Part shown: positions 11,838 to 23,709 of the stretch, piece after piece
Layout: every line of letters begins with the position of its first letter
Numbering within the stretch: the stretch's first letter is position 1
DNA from: Membranipora membranacea
Lineage: Eukaryota > Bryozoa > Gymnolaemata > Cheilostomatida > Membraniporidae
Length of the DNA stretch: 64,000 nt
NCBI GenBank assembly: GCA_914767715.1
Contig: OU612066.1
Location: 5,089,001 to 5,153,000 of the forward strand
Direction: 5' to 3'
Translations under genes and position numbers: made by a program
Notes under the pieces: generated by a model
What the model was told of the DNA's origin: nothing
Databases searched by the model: none
What the model saw: only the letters and a program-made list of their open reading frames with translations

Positions 11838-12898
11838 CTACTTTCCTTCTGTTGGATAGTATTACTACAACAATGATCCCATGGTGTAATTTTAACACAG
11901 GCAACAGTGCATTCAAACTTTTTTGGAGCAATCTGACATGGAATAGGAAAAAAAAAGGAAACTCGTCACATAGCTATCTAACATGCTGCTACTTAACACC
12001 GATTTCTGTCGAACTCCACTCATTTCAGCACTATGGGATAACAGTCCATTTGCTTGCCTTTTTTGGCTAGCGATGGTTGGCAAATACCCATTTCGATGGG
12101 GTAATAAATACTATTGCTGCCACAAAGCCATCCGGTTGCAACATTGCAATTGGATGGGTTTATGACAGTCACATTTTTAAATTAATGAAGGGTGAAATGG
12201 ATAGCCAGTTAGCGCTGCCGGATGGGTATTTATCATAAGCGGATGTCCCTTATACGGAACGCCATTTACCAGACCCATTTCAGACACAACAGCTCCCCGA
12301 CCTATCTATAATGCAATGGAGTAGACTTCAATGTAAAGGCTTAGTCTGGGTACGCCTGTCTTGGGTGGGTGCGGGACACCAGACTCCTTCCCACCACAGC
12401 ACAGCCTGCCCAGGCCAGGTTAGTATACACTGATATTGACTCTAGCAGACTGATTGGGTGTAACAATACCATCCATATAGACAGTCCTGTAGAGAAAGTC
12501 AAAAAAGAGTCAAGTGAAAACAGTCCTCGATTAATTAATAGCTCAGCAAGAAGAACTTGCTATATATAGCTACTTGTTATGCATGGGCTCTTGGGACTTA
12601 CAATACATAGTAGGCCTATGTTGTTATGCTCTACCAAGGCTCTACACTCTCACTCTGCTAGTCTTGTTGTAGTGATAGGACCATAGGGTAAAAGTAAAAC
12701 TTACTTCTGTACTTGAATGTTGTGTTATGCCACCATACATTTACCTGTACCAATAATAGAGGTCAACAAGTTACTTTTTAACTACTCTGTTATCCGTAAA
12801 CTTTCTAGAAAACCTCTTTAAACAAACAAATAAAGCAAACTACTGGGATCTTTGCTCAACTGAATTGTGTAACAAAAATCAAATCTGTGGTTTAAAAA

Positions 12899-12919
12899 GT
12901 CACATGACAGTCACATGAC
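12899..12919. promoter_or_regulatory. Paired M-box/E-box sites upstream of copy B
   Basis: Two GTCACATGAC sequences spaced 11 bp apart, about 1.06 kb upstream of the B start. The same pair with similar flanks, including a downstream GTTGTGTacc/ccCTTTTT stretch, occurs upstream of copy C. The core CACATG inside TCACATGA matches the E-box/M-box class bound by MiT/TFE basic helix-loop-helix factors. Binding is inferred. Confidence 0.4.
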
Positions 12920-13003
12920 TCTTATAACCAATATCATAAGGAGTTGTGTACCTTTTTTAGTAAAACCACAGCTGCTGCTGCAGTAGCTAATTCTAGTCAA
13001 AAA

Positions 13004-13252
13004 GTAGCCAATGTGTTGGCGCTGATTGGTGGGTTGGGAGAATCAATCAATCAACATTTGATCTGATTGATACCTCATTTGACAAGCTGATTACTCATTT
13101 TCACTCCCGGCTTAGCCAATGTGTTGGCTACTACTGTCTGGTCCTGAGTTATACTGCGGTCTAGAAGTGAAATAGCGTATGTGTTGGCTATCAAATGAAC
13201 CAGGGAGAATGAATGAATGAACAGAGCCAAGGCATTGGCTAGGGGTGAAAAT
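13004..13252. repeat. Cluster of palindromic AGCCAATGTGTTGGCT-type repeats
   Basis: Near-palindromic 16-mers occur at 13005-13020, 13113-13128, 13174-13190 and 13223-13240. Flanks such as CATTTTCACTCCCGGC are repeated in inverted orientation, so the block folds back on itself. A related sequence (AGCCAACACATTGGCT) lies inside gene B at about 7698-7713. Probably remnants of a small foldback element family. Confidence 0.55.
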
Positions 13253-14867
13253 GGAGAAAAAATAAGAATTTATTTTCACTCTTTCATAAAGTTTAATCGA
13301 TGGGATTAGACCACATAAATATAAAAAAAATGTTGTATTCTGTGCACACCAGATTGCCATGCGTCAGTTGCATCATGTTGTTCCTTTAATATTTTAGCTA
13401 TAGGGTATCATCTTCATATACCTATGGCCAACCAGCTTGTGTGCACATAGTAACAAGTACGTCGATCACAGGTGTAATGTAACTAAGGTGGTTTGATATC
13501 TGCCCTTGTTTTGAATAATTCAATAGGTATAAGCCAAAGGATTTGTCTGTCTTCCACACATGGGGAGTTAAATCCCACCACTGTGACAGTAATGTGTTTT
13601 CATCTGTTACCACCAGGAATTGTGCTGTATTTGTAATTCTAAATCAGAAAAGGCCGAAATTAACATTGATGATCACATTATTATGTTTCTGTGAATTCAC
13701 TGCAACAATAATATGGTCTTATTCCAGAAATGAGAATTAACAGTGATTGATGTTTGGTTTTAACTCCTTGCCCTGTGTGAGACTAGGATAACGCGGTCAT
13801 GAAACAAACAAAATCACAAAATTATTTCCTATTTCAGAGAGTTGAAATGTGTTTACATTTTTGTTGCAGCTTGTGTTTATTTATAGAGTATTTATTTGAA
13901 AATGAAATTCAAAAGAAATAAATAGAGGAATCTTCTATATCAGATTACTGTAGCCTGGGCAGGGTGCCCAGGCTAAGATTACTGGGTTGAACAGAACAGA
14001 AATCGGTTTTAATTTCAAAATAAAAATCTGAGGTAATCGTAAATATTGTGACAGTATAATTTTGTTTGCAGCTATTTATAATAACGACCAAGATATGCAA
14101 AATTGACGAGTTTCTACAATAAAACACAAAGTTACCCTCAGATAAACAGTTATAAGATGATAGTCACAAAAGTTTATTTTGTGGACCAAAAATAAAAGTG
14201 ATTGAAGGTGCGGACAACATGGTCATGTACATGTAAGTCATAACAATATACCATTCTCTAGTAGTATATTATAACCTATCATATTTATTGCCGATTTCTG
14301 TACTAAGTTAAAGCTTGTTCAAATTCAATTAAAGCTTGTGATCTCTGATAGCAGAGATCACATTTTCAAATGTATTAAATATAGTCAACCTTCACCACAC
14401 AAAAATATTGCATTGCAATGTTCGAGAATAGTAACGAGGAACTAACCTCTGCCACAGATCAACCATCAAAACTGCAGGAAACCAGCTGGTCAGCAATCAC
14501 AAATACAGCCAGATTTGGACAACATCTACACAAACGGCTAGAGTACACCTATAGGTCAAGTCATTATTCAGCCGTCTCAAATTCTGAATACTGGATGTTT
14601 AGCCAACATTACTTACCCGTCTTACTACCAAGCTATAGAACAACTACAAGACAATGCAATGCTGGGGATAGCAGTGCAGCCAAGGACTCCTTGTGCAACA
14701 GAATTGATTTTTGTTCTCGCATTATGGAATATCACACTGAACTTTCTCAATGCACCTAAACTTCCCCAAATAAAAGCATTACAAGGTCACTTTCTAACCT
14801 CAGCCATGACCAGTTGTACAGGATGCTATAAGGCGCTAAGACTGTACATCACTCATATCTTTGTGGC

Positions 14868-14907
14868 TGCGACTGAGGTTTCTTGCCAGCATGAAGCCTC
14901 AGTCGCA
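14868..14907. repeat. Hairpin with 13- to 15-bp arms
   Basis: TGCGACTGAGG and its complement CCTCAGTCGCA flank a short loop. No run of T follows and no gene context is visible. Confidence 0.65.
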
Positions 14908-15410
14908 ACAAGTGGCACAGGATACTAAACTAAGCTGACCTCTCTCAAAAACCAGCGATCATGGGATGTTTTTCGATGACGTGTAATGCTAATCTAAAGA
15001 GGAGTTCAGTTGGTATCTCATATAATATATAACCATAACACTGACATCAGGTATGTGTATACATGGCGTTTATCATTGGTGTAAGTGTGTAGAAGATGAA
15101 TTAACAGAAATGTCCTAGCCTGTCTTAACAAGCTTTGTCCGATGGCTAAGTAGTTACATACTAGAATTTTGTCAGATTCTCAGTTACATCTCTTTTTCAT
15201 AGACTGTAAGTTAAAATAGAATCGGTAGGTACTCAAATAAAATACTCAATGACTTTTCTTTGGTACCGTGCGGCAAAATTGTGATAATAAAGGGTAATTT
15301 AAAATTGTTTGATGGCTCTATTTTGGTTCAGTGCTGCAAACTTTCCGTTTGTTCGATATAAATTTTGTGACAACTGAGAAAACAACATAGCCCTACTATG
15401 GTGAGAAAGC

Positions 15411-15425
15411 GGGGGGGGGGGGGGG
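15411..15425. repeat. Homopolymer of 15 G
   Basis: Uninterrupted G15 in the spacer between B and C. Could be polymorphic in length, or capable of quadruplex formation. Confidence 0.9.
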
Positions 15426-16626
15426 TCGAGGTGGGAATTTTACATCGGTGTAACAGGATGGTATACATTGTCCTCCACAGAAGAGACGGTAATTAAGATG
15501 CCTGTGATTACATATTTCTCATTGTGTAACTAGTCTCATAGATAATCATGTAAATCCTCAGAGGCTTAAACTATTAAATCCATCTACAATACAGTGGACA
15601 GATCCTATCTAACCAATAGAAATTCATTAAATCACCTGTTGCAAAAAAATCCTTTAGTTTGGAGGTGAGCTAAACTCCATTGTTTATTGAACATCTCTTA
15701 ACCACACAATCCTCTCCAAGTATCACTGCTACTTATTTATATCCTGCTGTAGCTTGCAAGAAATGAACAATCCCTTTTCTGCTTTCACGCTTACTTTTGA
15801 TAAGCCTTAAATTGTAACCTCCTTGCGGTAAACACTATCTAGGATTTTCACAAAAAATGCTATAATTGCATCTGCTCCCGAGGGGTAAAAATGACAGCTT
15901 TCTTTGTTTCATGATAACCCTGATAATTTATGACCAATCACTGGTTGCTTAAAGTGGCAACGACTAAGGATGAGTCACGATATGATCGCAGACTATTGCT
16001 CCCAATCATTGGCAGGCAATGTACAGATAGGTCTCAGCGGTTCTTATAGATTTGGATCATTTTTTTTATGAATAAACTGTTTAGAGTTTTTTAATTTTTC
16101 ATACCAATTAAATAGAACTCCACCAACTGCTTTATATGATGCACATGCACATTGTGAGATATATGTATACTTTTATTGTCAATCTGCAATCATCTTTGCA
16201 TCATCGGAATGAGCATACAATCAGGAACAATTCTGAATTAAAACGAGGAATAAGCCAAAATATTCATGTCTTAATTAAAAAGAATTAAGCATATTTATTG
16301 GTGAATGACTGTAGCACCAATATAAAATAATAGTTAAGTCAGCTGTTGCGTCCAGATCTATTGACAGGCAGTGTTGACATTGCGACTCATGGAAAAGGTA
16401 AGACAAGGTAAGACAAAGGTAAGATAAAATATCTCTACATTCATTTGAATGTAAGAGTGACATAAATTAAAAGAGCTACCCGTTGTGGAAAGTTTCAATA
16501 AAATATCAAACAAATACAAGACAATGGAAACAATTTAAAAAAAGCCTGAAGTAACTTGGATAAGGTTTTTTGTACTGTGAAATATGGCTTGATGTATGAC
16601 TTCTTTCTCCGATTTAATCAGCCCGA

Positions 16627-19600
16627 CTAGATGTTGGATATCTTATGGGCGTTTTTATCCTGGTGACATTTAAACATTCCTGGTCCGTGTTTGAGGTGCT
16701 GCTCAATGTAGACCTTGTCAACCACAGTTCCATGCTGAAAACATAAAGCAGTGTATATACCACAATGTGTTGAAATAATATTTCCCATTGAGCGTATAAG
16801 TTTTCCTAGACACAATGAACTCAGCAAATCATACGCAAACATACGCAAATCATAGACGATATCTGTATAATTTCCAAAAGAAGACGAAGAATGTTATAAA
16901 GTTTGACCTGCATTTAAAATGAGGCTTGGATGAAGTAAAAGTAGAGTTTGAACTAATTGACAAGACTTCTTTTGGTTGAATGTGTGATGATCTTATCACT
17001 CAACTTTAATAAATAATGCTGCACAGATATGAAGACAGAATCTTAATTACTGACCTGATCATCACTGACTTGCTCAAAGTAGAGATGAGTTGTGTTGATG
17101 ACCTGCATTCTCGTGTAACCGTAATCTAAAACGTTCATATCTACCCACTCGGGCTGTGGTGAGAATGCATCATGTCTCTCACGGCTACCCTGAAATAAAG
17201 CGAAGATGGCCCGATACAGAGGATAGTTATGATGGTCAGCTAGTTGCCTTCTGGTGGTTTCACTAATATCAAGTAAAATCAGCTTAGACTTGTCTGGTCA
17301 TAGTAAGAGGCGAGCACCTCCTAATGTCAAAACTTCGAATTTGATTTAAAAAGAAAATGAATGTTAAATTGTTCTGTCATGAACTCGGAGGGAAAAACCC
17401 TACCTACTGACACCAGCACATCCTGATTTTTGGAATATGCAAAGAATCAAACAGCTTATCTCAATTTAAAATCTATTGAGACAAAGAGGTTTGGTTGGCC
17501 CTACTTTGCTGAAGATTACAGCTGGCGAGGTGGGTTGTGGATATTGAAAAACTAACAAAGCTGTCACATACATACAAACATATCAACTGAATAGGTGGTG
17601 TAAAGTGATACAAATAAACAACATAAGCAAACACACTGCACCACTGCGCTGAGTCATTTGGCAGACTGAACAGTAGACTGCGAGGATACTTACAGCTGAT
17701 CCCGTGGTGATGTGGACAGGACCTGTAGGGTTCTTGTAGGGCTCTGTCTCACTGCCCTTACAAAGAGTATAGTTATACAAGGGAAATAATCTCTGGTACT
17801 CATGCTCGTGAGCCCAGATCATAAAATCTACTCCAGCATCATACAGAACTCCTTCTAGCGCTACTCTGACCTGTTTAATCACAACAATATGTTGAGGATG
17901 AATACAAAAAGTACATTATGCTATATTTATGACACAAAGTTGAAATGAAATTTGTTTAGAAATTCTTTTTCTTTGTCATTTATAGAAGTAAAAATGATCT
18001 GTCGATGTGTATTATGATTCCTGACATCATTCCTGTACATCAGCAAGACCAATCGAAACACAGCAGGGTAATATCGAATCTATAAGGATTTGACCGTTGT
18101 ATGAAAATTTAATCAAGTGATTTCATATCCTCAGAGTTGAGGGAGAATTAGATTCACACTAACCTTATCTCTGATATAGTCACAGTCATCCTTGTCAGTA
18201 ATAGCACAATACATCGGTCTGTGTCCGAGTACAATAATCCACGGATATCTGGCTCTATTTGCAGGCTCATTAGCTTCCTACAATAAATTTTCAGTCATTT
18301 CAGGCCCTGATTTTTGTGATCCTGAGTTTGTCGTGTTATAAATACTGCTGACACAGTTAGCCTAGCGTCTAAGAAACAAGGGGCTTTAAGCGAGTTAATA
18401 CCTGGCCTCCTTTTGGTTGTTTTCTTGCAGTATTATCTGCAACCGATGCATGGTCTTTGTCAATTAGATTCAACAATCAAACTTGATTCTGAGGAGATGT
18501 ATCGAAGATTTGTATGGTATTTATGATCTGAATGTTTGAGTTTGACACGGAATTTAAACAAAGCCCTACTGCTGTCTCAGGACATCCTACATAAAAACAA
18601 AGAGACAATTCTCTTCTAACCTTGAGATCAGCTTTGAGCCAGTTAAGTTGAGATTGTATCTGATCATATCCGTAGTTAGTAAAGTAGTAAACTTCTGTAC
18701 TTAATGATATTATGTGAGCCAGTCCGAGGTTAAAGCTATAGTATATACCTTCTGTGTTACCAGGCATACTTCTACCCATTCTTTGTTTGTAGTGAGAAAA
18801 GTTCCTATAAACATGAATTTAAAAACATATCAATCATGGCTACAATAGAATTTGTAGCCATCATACACTACTGTTAGTGTTTTAGCCTACTAACAGGTCA
18901 AATATGAAGTTAAACTTATCAAATTTTAACAGATTCACAAAATTTATTGTCCTGCATAAAACTTTTAGTGTTGGACCGCTATAAATTGTAAGTCAGTTTA
19001 AATGGCATGTTTGAGCTTAGTACTATGTCTTATTAGTTGAGGAAAGATTGACTTTTTTCTAGGTCTAACCACAAATTTGTAGTCTCATAAACATGGTTCA
19101 CCAGAGGTGACCTTCAGCACCATATAATGAACAGTTGGAAGTCTATTTGTTAAGAAAAAAGGTCAAAGTGCGAGAAGCATCCTTGCAGTTAGTTCATCAT
19201 ATACAGAAAAAGCCAATACCAGACTCCTCTGGTCCATTGACTACAGAGGTGTGCCTGCTGCTGTCACCAAGTAGCTGTCACTTACATCATATGTAAATGA
19301 TTGCCAACAGTAACCATATAAGGTACATATGCAGCTATAGATTAGGTATAAATGGATCTCCAACATAGTTTTTACCAAGGGAAAAGGGAAATATACTCAC
19401 ATCGCCTGCTCATGGTTACCAACAGTAGTCATATAAGGTACATATGCAGCTATAGGTTCAATCTGCTGCATAAATGCATCTCCGACATAACCTTTATCCT
19501 GCAAAAAAATTAGCGACACAATACTTCGGTTGGAAAAGTGGTCAAAATAGTGAAATAAAGGTTGAACAAGGGCTTTATAGCAGCCAAATGAATGCAAATA

Positions 19601-21041
19601 TTGAAGAAAGCAACTCATATGTGAACTTATAGTGAGATTTATCAAGAGGAGAAAAATACTCACACTGTCCAAATCATAGGCAAAGTCTCCAACATGCAGA
19701 ATGACATCTAGAGTTTTCCTAGCTACTTCCTCCTGTAGTCTGGGTATAGACTGACCATTAACACTTCCCATATCACCATATACACCTATCCAAGGAGTCC
19801 AGGAGGGATCAGTTAGACGGTTAGTGAAGTGAAACAAATCACTCCATCCTAGATCACTACCACAGTGATAATCTGTAAACATCATCAACAGAAGTTAATT
19901 TTATTTTGTTAAAATTATTTGATGCTAGAATCGGTTATTAGTCTTCTCATCGTGAGAACACCACTATGTATGAAATAAATAAATTTATTTGATCAACACA
20001 TTGAATTATTATCAAATGATCGTTTTCAGCCATGTTTCAATCATAACTTGATGTGACGATAAATTCAAGGCATGAATTGTGCGTCTCACTTTCATTTTGT
20101 ATTTTATCCTCACATCTTGGTTAATCTGCCCTACTAAGGAGTAATCAAACCCCATGTAAAAAAACTTACAATATTTCACACCGGGTTTGAGATTATACAG
20201 CAGTACTCTGTGGATGATCCATGTTCGGTTTGTGTCCGCGACATCAAAAAACTTAGTTTCATCTCCTTTAGCTACTGAGGACAATTCGTTGGTGCCAAAC
20301 TCTACCACCGATGGAGTGCTGTCGAAAGTGGTCCATGTTACCATCATCTGCATATCGGTCTCTGAAAAAGAGACACTTATCAGCACTTGTATGTTTAATT
20401 TCCTAGCTATTCTATGAGATACACATTACCTAATCTCAAAACTGATACATTTCTGCCCAACAGAAATGGAAAAATTAGGAAATGCGGCGGTCCTGTGGTT
20501 GGCAGACTTCTTTCTCTTGCCCGGCAAGTATTGCAATTCTTACACAGGCCACATAAATTCTGATACCAATCTTGCCCTACAAGATTAGATCAACACTAGT
20601 GGGTACACATCATCATGGAGTGAAGATTTAATTCTGCTTACACCAGTTTTTTCTTAGACATTATTAATTTTTTTAACTAACTCTCAATTTAATATTTGTT
20701 TCGTCGCCTGTAAAACAGACTGTACCACCAAGCGCATATCATTATAGATTCTACAATAGGACACATTCTACCTCCTATAGTACACAGGCTATTGTTTAAT
20801 TTGTCACCACTGTGCCATGTACCAGGTACAGACATCAATCAAAGTCATATGAAAAACAACTTTCTTAACAATTCTGTCCCGATAAGAATCTGATAAAGAA
20901 GTAGTGTCCAGTTAACTTACCCCCATATGAGAGATGTACATGCTCCGGGTATGCGTAGGCTGGAGGAGGATCAGCACATACTTCACATACATGGATTGTG
21001 ATTATCAGCAGTAAAAGAGATTTGTGTGATCTAGACATCAT
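16627..21041 (-). CDS. Purple acid phosphatase (ACP7-like), array copy C
   Basis: Exons: 21041-20921, 20361-20170, 19872-19664, 19498-19401, 18804-18621, 18277-18164, 17870-17694, 17189-17055, 16734-16627, giving 445 residues. Signal peptide begins MMSRSHKSLLLLI and ends near CEVCADP. The mature start PPPAYAYPEHVHLSYG matches copies B and D. Metal ligands D138, D167, Y170, N202, H287, H327 and H329 are intact. Together with D it differs from A and B by two extra residues (MGR before SMPG) in exon 5, by VDMNVLDYGYTRMQV in exon 8, and by a C-terminus ending in DKNAHKISN. A decayed second copy of exon 4 lies in intron 4 (19281-19376). Upstream, about 2.65 kb from the start, is the M-box pair. 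The start could be either of two adjacent Mets. Confidence 0.93.
19281..19376 (-). pseudogene. Decayed duplicate of exon 4 inside copy C
   Basis: Lies 25 bp downstream of the working exon 4. It reads as YVGDPFI, then a stop, then AAYVPYM-like and TVGNH-like residues in shifted frame. The donor (GTAAGT) survives. The acceptor AG and the QQIEP segment are lost and an in-frame stop is present, so it cannot replace exon 4. Copy D carries an equivalent relict, so the exon duplication probably predates the C/D gene duplication. Confidence 0.8.
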
Positions 21042-22492
21042 TATCTGCCTTTCTCTTTTCCTGGATTGTGATAGAAAGACTACAATAATGATCAGGATAT
21101 ATGGCCACAATGAAGAGCTCTATTTTAATATGCCTGTGAGATAGGCAACAGTACGTTCAGACTTTTTGGAAACTCAGCAACAACCAATGAAAAGGAGCTC
21201 TATGTAAAGTGCTGATGATGAATTTTTACCATGTGATCATTGTTTAGAATTCAAACTACAACATATGCACTTGCACACATGCAGACTAAAGTTATGCAGC
21301 AGGTATATATTTCCCTTTTGACATCCACGTTTGGTTAATCGTGCGGTCTAGTTTTTCCTATGTCACAGACAACATCACAAGAGTCTGTAACATAATTTCC
21401 ATAATTAATGACCTGCTCTCAACCAAAGTTATATTAAAGGATATGCGGTGTGAGGTTAGCCTGGGCAAGCTATCCGGGGTGGTCCGGGTGAGACTGAGGT
21501 GGTGTAAATGTGAGGCGATACAGTCAGTACCTTCCATGATCAAGAATGGAATGCTAAGCGATTATGTTTTTGGTGAGCAAGGGCATCATATGTAGCAGAA
21601 GAAGTGGGATTTTATTATTATATGACTCTTGTTATATAATAACTAGAACTACTTGATCTAACCAATGATGGAGTTCATTGATCTAACAGACAGAGGAAGT
21701 AGAGAGAACACAATGTAAACAGTGTTATTTATAGTTGAACTCTTGGCTCTTGCCTGCATTGGCCCCTGGGACAAAAATGTCTTTATTTTGCCAATGTTCA
21801 GTCACCTCCCAAACTGACTGTAAACAACAGACAGAAGACAGGTGAGACTGGTTAGAGCTAGGTCAAAGAAAATTCTCTAATCACACTGACTCTACCTTCT
21901 GCATGCTACCTATGTAGTTACTGTAGTATTCCCATATTGACCAGCCAGTTCACTCACCACTGACCAAGCCTCAAGGAGTGGTACTCTTCTTACTTCAATC
22001 AATTGCTTTATAACTATAAATTCAAATTGGGATTCCTGAGATACTTTTACACACAACCTGTAGTGATTAAAATGCTATTACACCCAACTAAGGCTTTCTG
22101 CATTGATCGTTACTGAGTCATCATCATAATTACTGACTGTTTTTCTCAACTGTATTTATTCCAGTAATTATCTCCTCCAGCCAGTAAAATAGCACACTAT
22201 TTAAGTTAAAACTTGGAAAATGTGGATTGCAAACATTGGCAAAACTCTGGAAACTGGCGCGTTCTGGGCTGTCGCTGACACATAGTAGTCAGAAAACCCT
22301 GACTGGCATTCTGGGATGTCGCTGGCTTAGCCGGAAAACCCATGACTGGTGGTTTTTACCTTCGCCGTCATAGTCTCCAGCACCAGCATCTCCTGCTGTG
22401 AATCGAGAGACTTGTTTTCTCGTAGTCGTTGTTTGTTCCAGTTCATCAACAAATTTAGGGCATTGAATAGCTTTTGGGCTATATGCTGGGGG

Positions 22493-22827
22493 CCGGACAT
22501 TACAAAATAAAGTACAGTTATGCTGTAGTATGTTAGATAGGCCCTGGGGGCCGATGTCAGGGAGACATGTCCCAAGACACTTATGAGAGTTGTATAACAA
22601 AAGGCCTTCTGTTTGGTGAACAAAGGAGTACAATGGCAGGCAAAGTTTGCTTGTCTTAATGCATGTTGGGAGTGTGTGATCGATGGTTGGGGAGCGTGTA
22701 TGCTATCCTCAGTTCTCCACTTTTGCTACACTCATTTGTGGGTATGCACAATCCACCTGCTGCTACAATATGTAGGAACCACTGGTAAAGGGTATTTTAC
22801 AACTGTACTTTATTTTGTAATGGAGGA
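22493..22827. mobile_element. Candidate MITE with 22- to 24-bp inverted repeats
   Basis: ACATTACAAAATAAAGTACA at the left is repeated in inverted orientation at 22795-22827. The 335-bp interior is non-coding and GC-richer than the surroundings. No clear target duplication. Confidence 0.45.
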
Positions 22828-22989
22828 GATGACTGCTAGAAGGTAGTTAGTTCCAGTCTCGAGCAGTGTGTACAAAGAATGACCTCTGGTGGTGGACAGT
22901 ATTTGAGTGTGGTATAAAATACTGGTCTGAGTATTCCACTACTTATATCGAGCACACATACAGATGGTTTACAAGACATTAATTCTAGC

Positions 22990-23102
22990 TTGCAGTCATG
23001 AGCCCCTGGGACTTAGATGTCTTTACTTTGCCAATGTCCACTATTGATAGTGGACATTGGCCAAGTAAAGACATGTAAGTCCCAGGGGCCCATGTTTGCA
23101 GT
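22990..23102. repeat. Large foldback hairpin, with a lone half copy at 21751-21795
   Basis: Two arms of about 53 bp, both containing CCCTGGGACTTA, GTCTTTACTT and GGCCAATGTCCACTAT or close variants, meet at a 4-base centre near 23045. A single arm with GGCCCCTGGGACA and GTCTTTATTTTGCCAATGTTC occurs separately at 21751-21795, so this is a mobile or duplicated unit rather than a one-off palindrome. Confidence 0.8.
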
Positions 23103-23374
23103 CACTTAACTGACCTTAACAAGGTTACACTTAATTGCCTCTCATGGTACTCATATCGAGCTCATACAGATGGTTTACAGGCCATTACTTTTCATCACTG
23201 CTCAATCTATCAGACCTCAGAAGGTTACACACTAATCATACACCATTGGTATCCATTCCAATCATTCTTTCACCTGGACATACGGACTGACAAACTCGGG
23301 ATCTATCTCTCTGGTAGCAATGAACTAAACCCCTTAGTTCGTTGCTGGTAGTAAATATTATTTACATCTCAGCC

Positions 23375-23476
23375 ACAGGTCTACCCCAAAACCTGGGATT
23401 TTGGCAATGTTTGACTGCCCCCCTCAAGGGGGGCAGTCAAACATTGCCAAAATCCCAGGTTTTGGAGTAGGCCTGT
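23375..23476. repeat. Near-perfect 100-bp hairpin
   Basis: Arms of about 50 bp (left from ACAGGTCTACC, right ending GGAGTAGGCCTGT) are almost exact complements, with a CCCCTCAAGGGG centre. Common blocks are AACCTGGGATTTTGGCAATG and TTTGACTGCCCCCC. The high symmetry suggests a young foldback element. Confidence 0.88.
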
Positions 23477-23688
23477 CTGTGATCTCAGTCTTACTTCATA
23501 CTGATTTAAACCTTAGCATTGGGCTATATTGAAACAACTTGCTATTGCATTCAACTAAGTATCAAAATTCCTTAGAGAAATGTTTTGTGGCAGATTGAGA
23601 TAGGATTATGGCATTGTGATTGTGAATTTGATCTCACCTGATATCAATGAAGGACCACTGTGAACAAAATCATAAATGTTGAAGAAAA

Positions 23689-23709
23689 GTCACATGACAG
23701 TCACATGAT
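23689..23709. promoter_or_regulatory. Paired M-box/E-box sites upstream of copy C
   Basis: GTCACATGAC followed by GTCACATGAT at 11-bp spacing, with the same local context as the pair upstream of copy B. It lies about 2.65 kb 5' of the C start. Conservation between paralogue flanks could be function or simply shared duplication history. Confidence 0.4.

Larger units (their letters stand above)
11838..16626. other. 4.8-kb spacer between phosphatase genes B and C
   Basis: Holds the promoter of B and the 3' flank of C. Visible contents are an imperfect foldback with an inner hairpin near 12087-12215, an M-box pair at 12899-12919, a cluster of palindromic 16-mers at 13004-13240, hairpins at 13953-13977, 14336-14362 and 14868-14907, and a G15 run at 15411. 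An open frame of 113 codons at 14418-14759 overlaps another at 14659-14928. Neither resembles a known protein and I do not call a gene. Confidence 0.55.

Noticed and set aside
14418-14928. Two overlapping open frames (113 and 89 codons) between phosphatase genes B and C
   Set aside because: No recognisable domain, no splice or UTR context, and the region also contains a hairpin. Chance open frames of this size are expected in a spacer this long.
22289-22846. Open frames of 77-114 codons between copies C and D
   Set aside because: They coincide with an inverted-repeat element and a local direct duplication and show no protein features.
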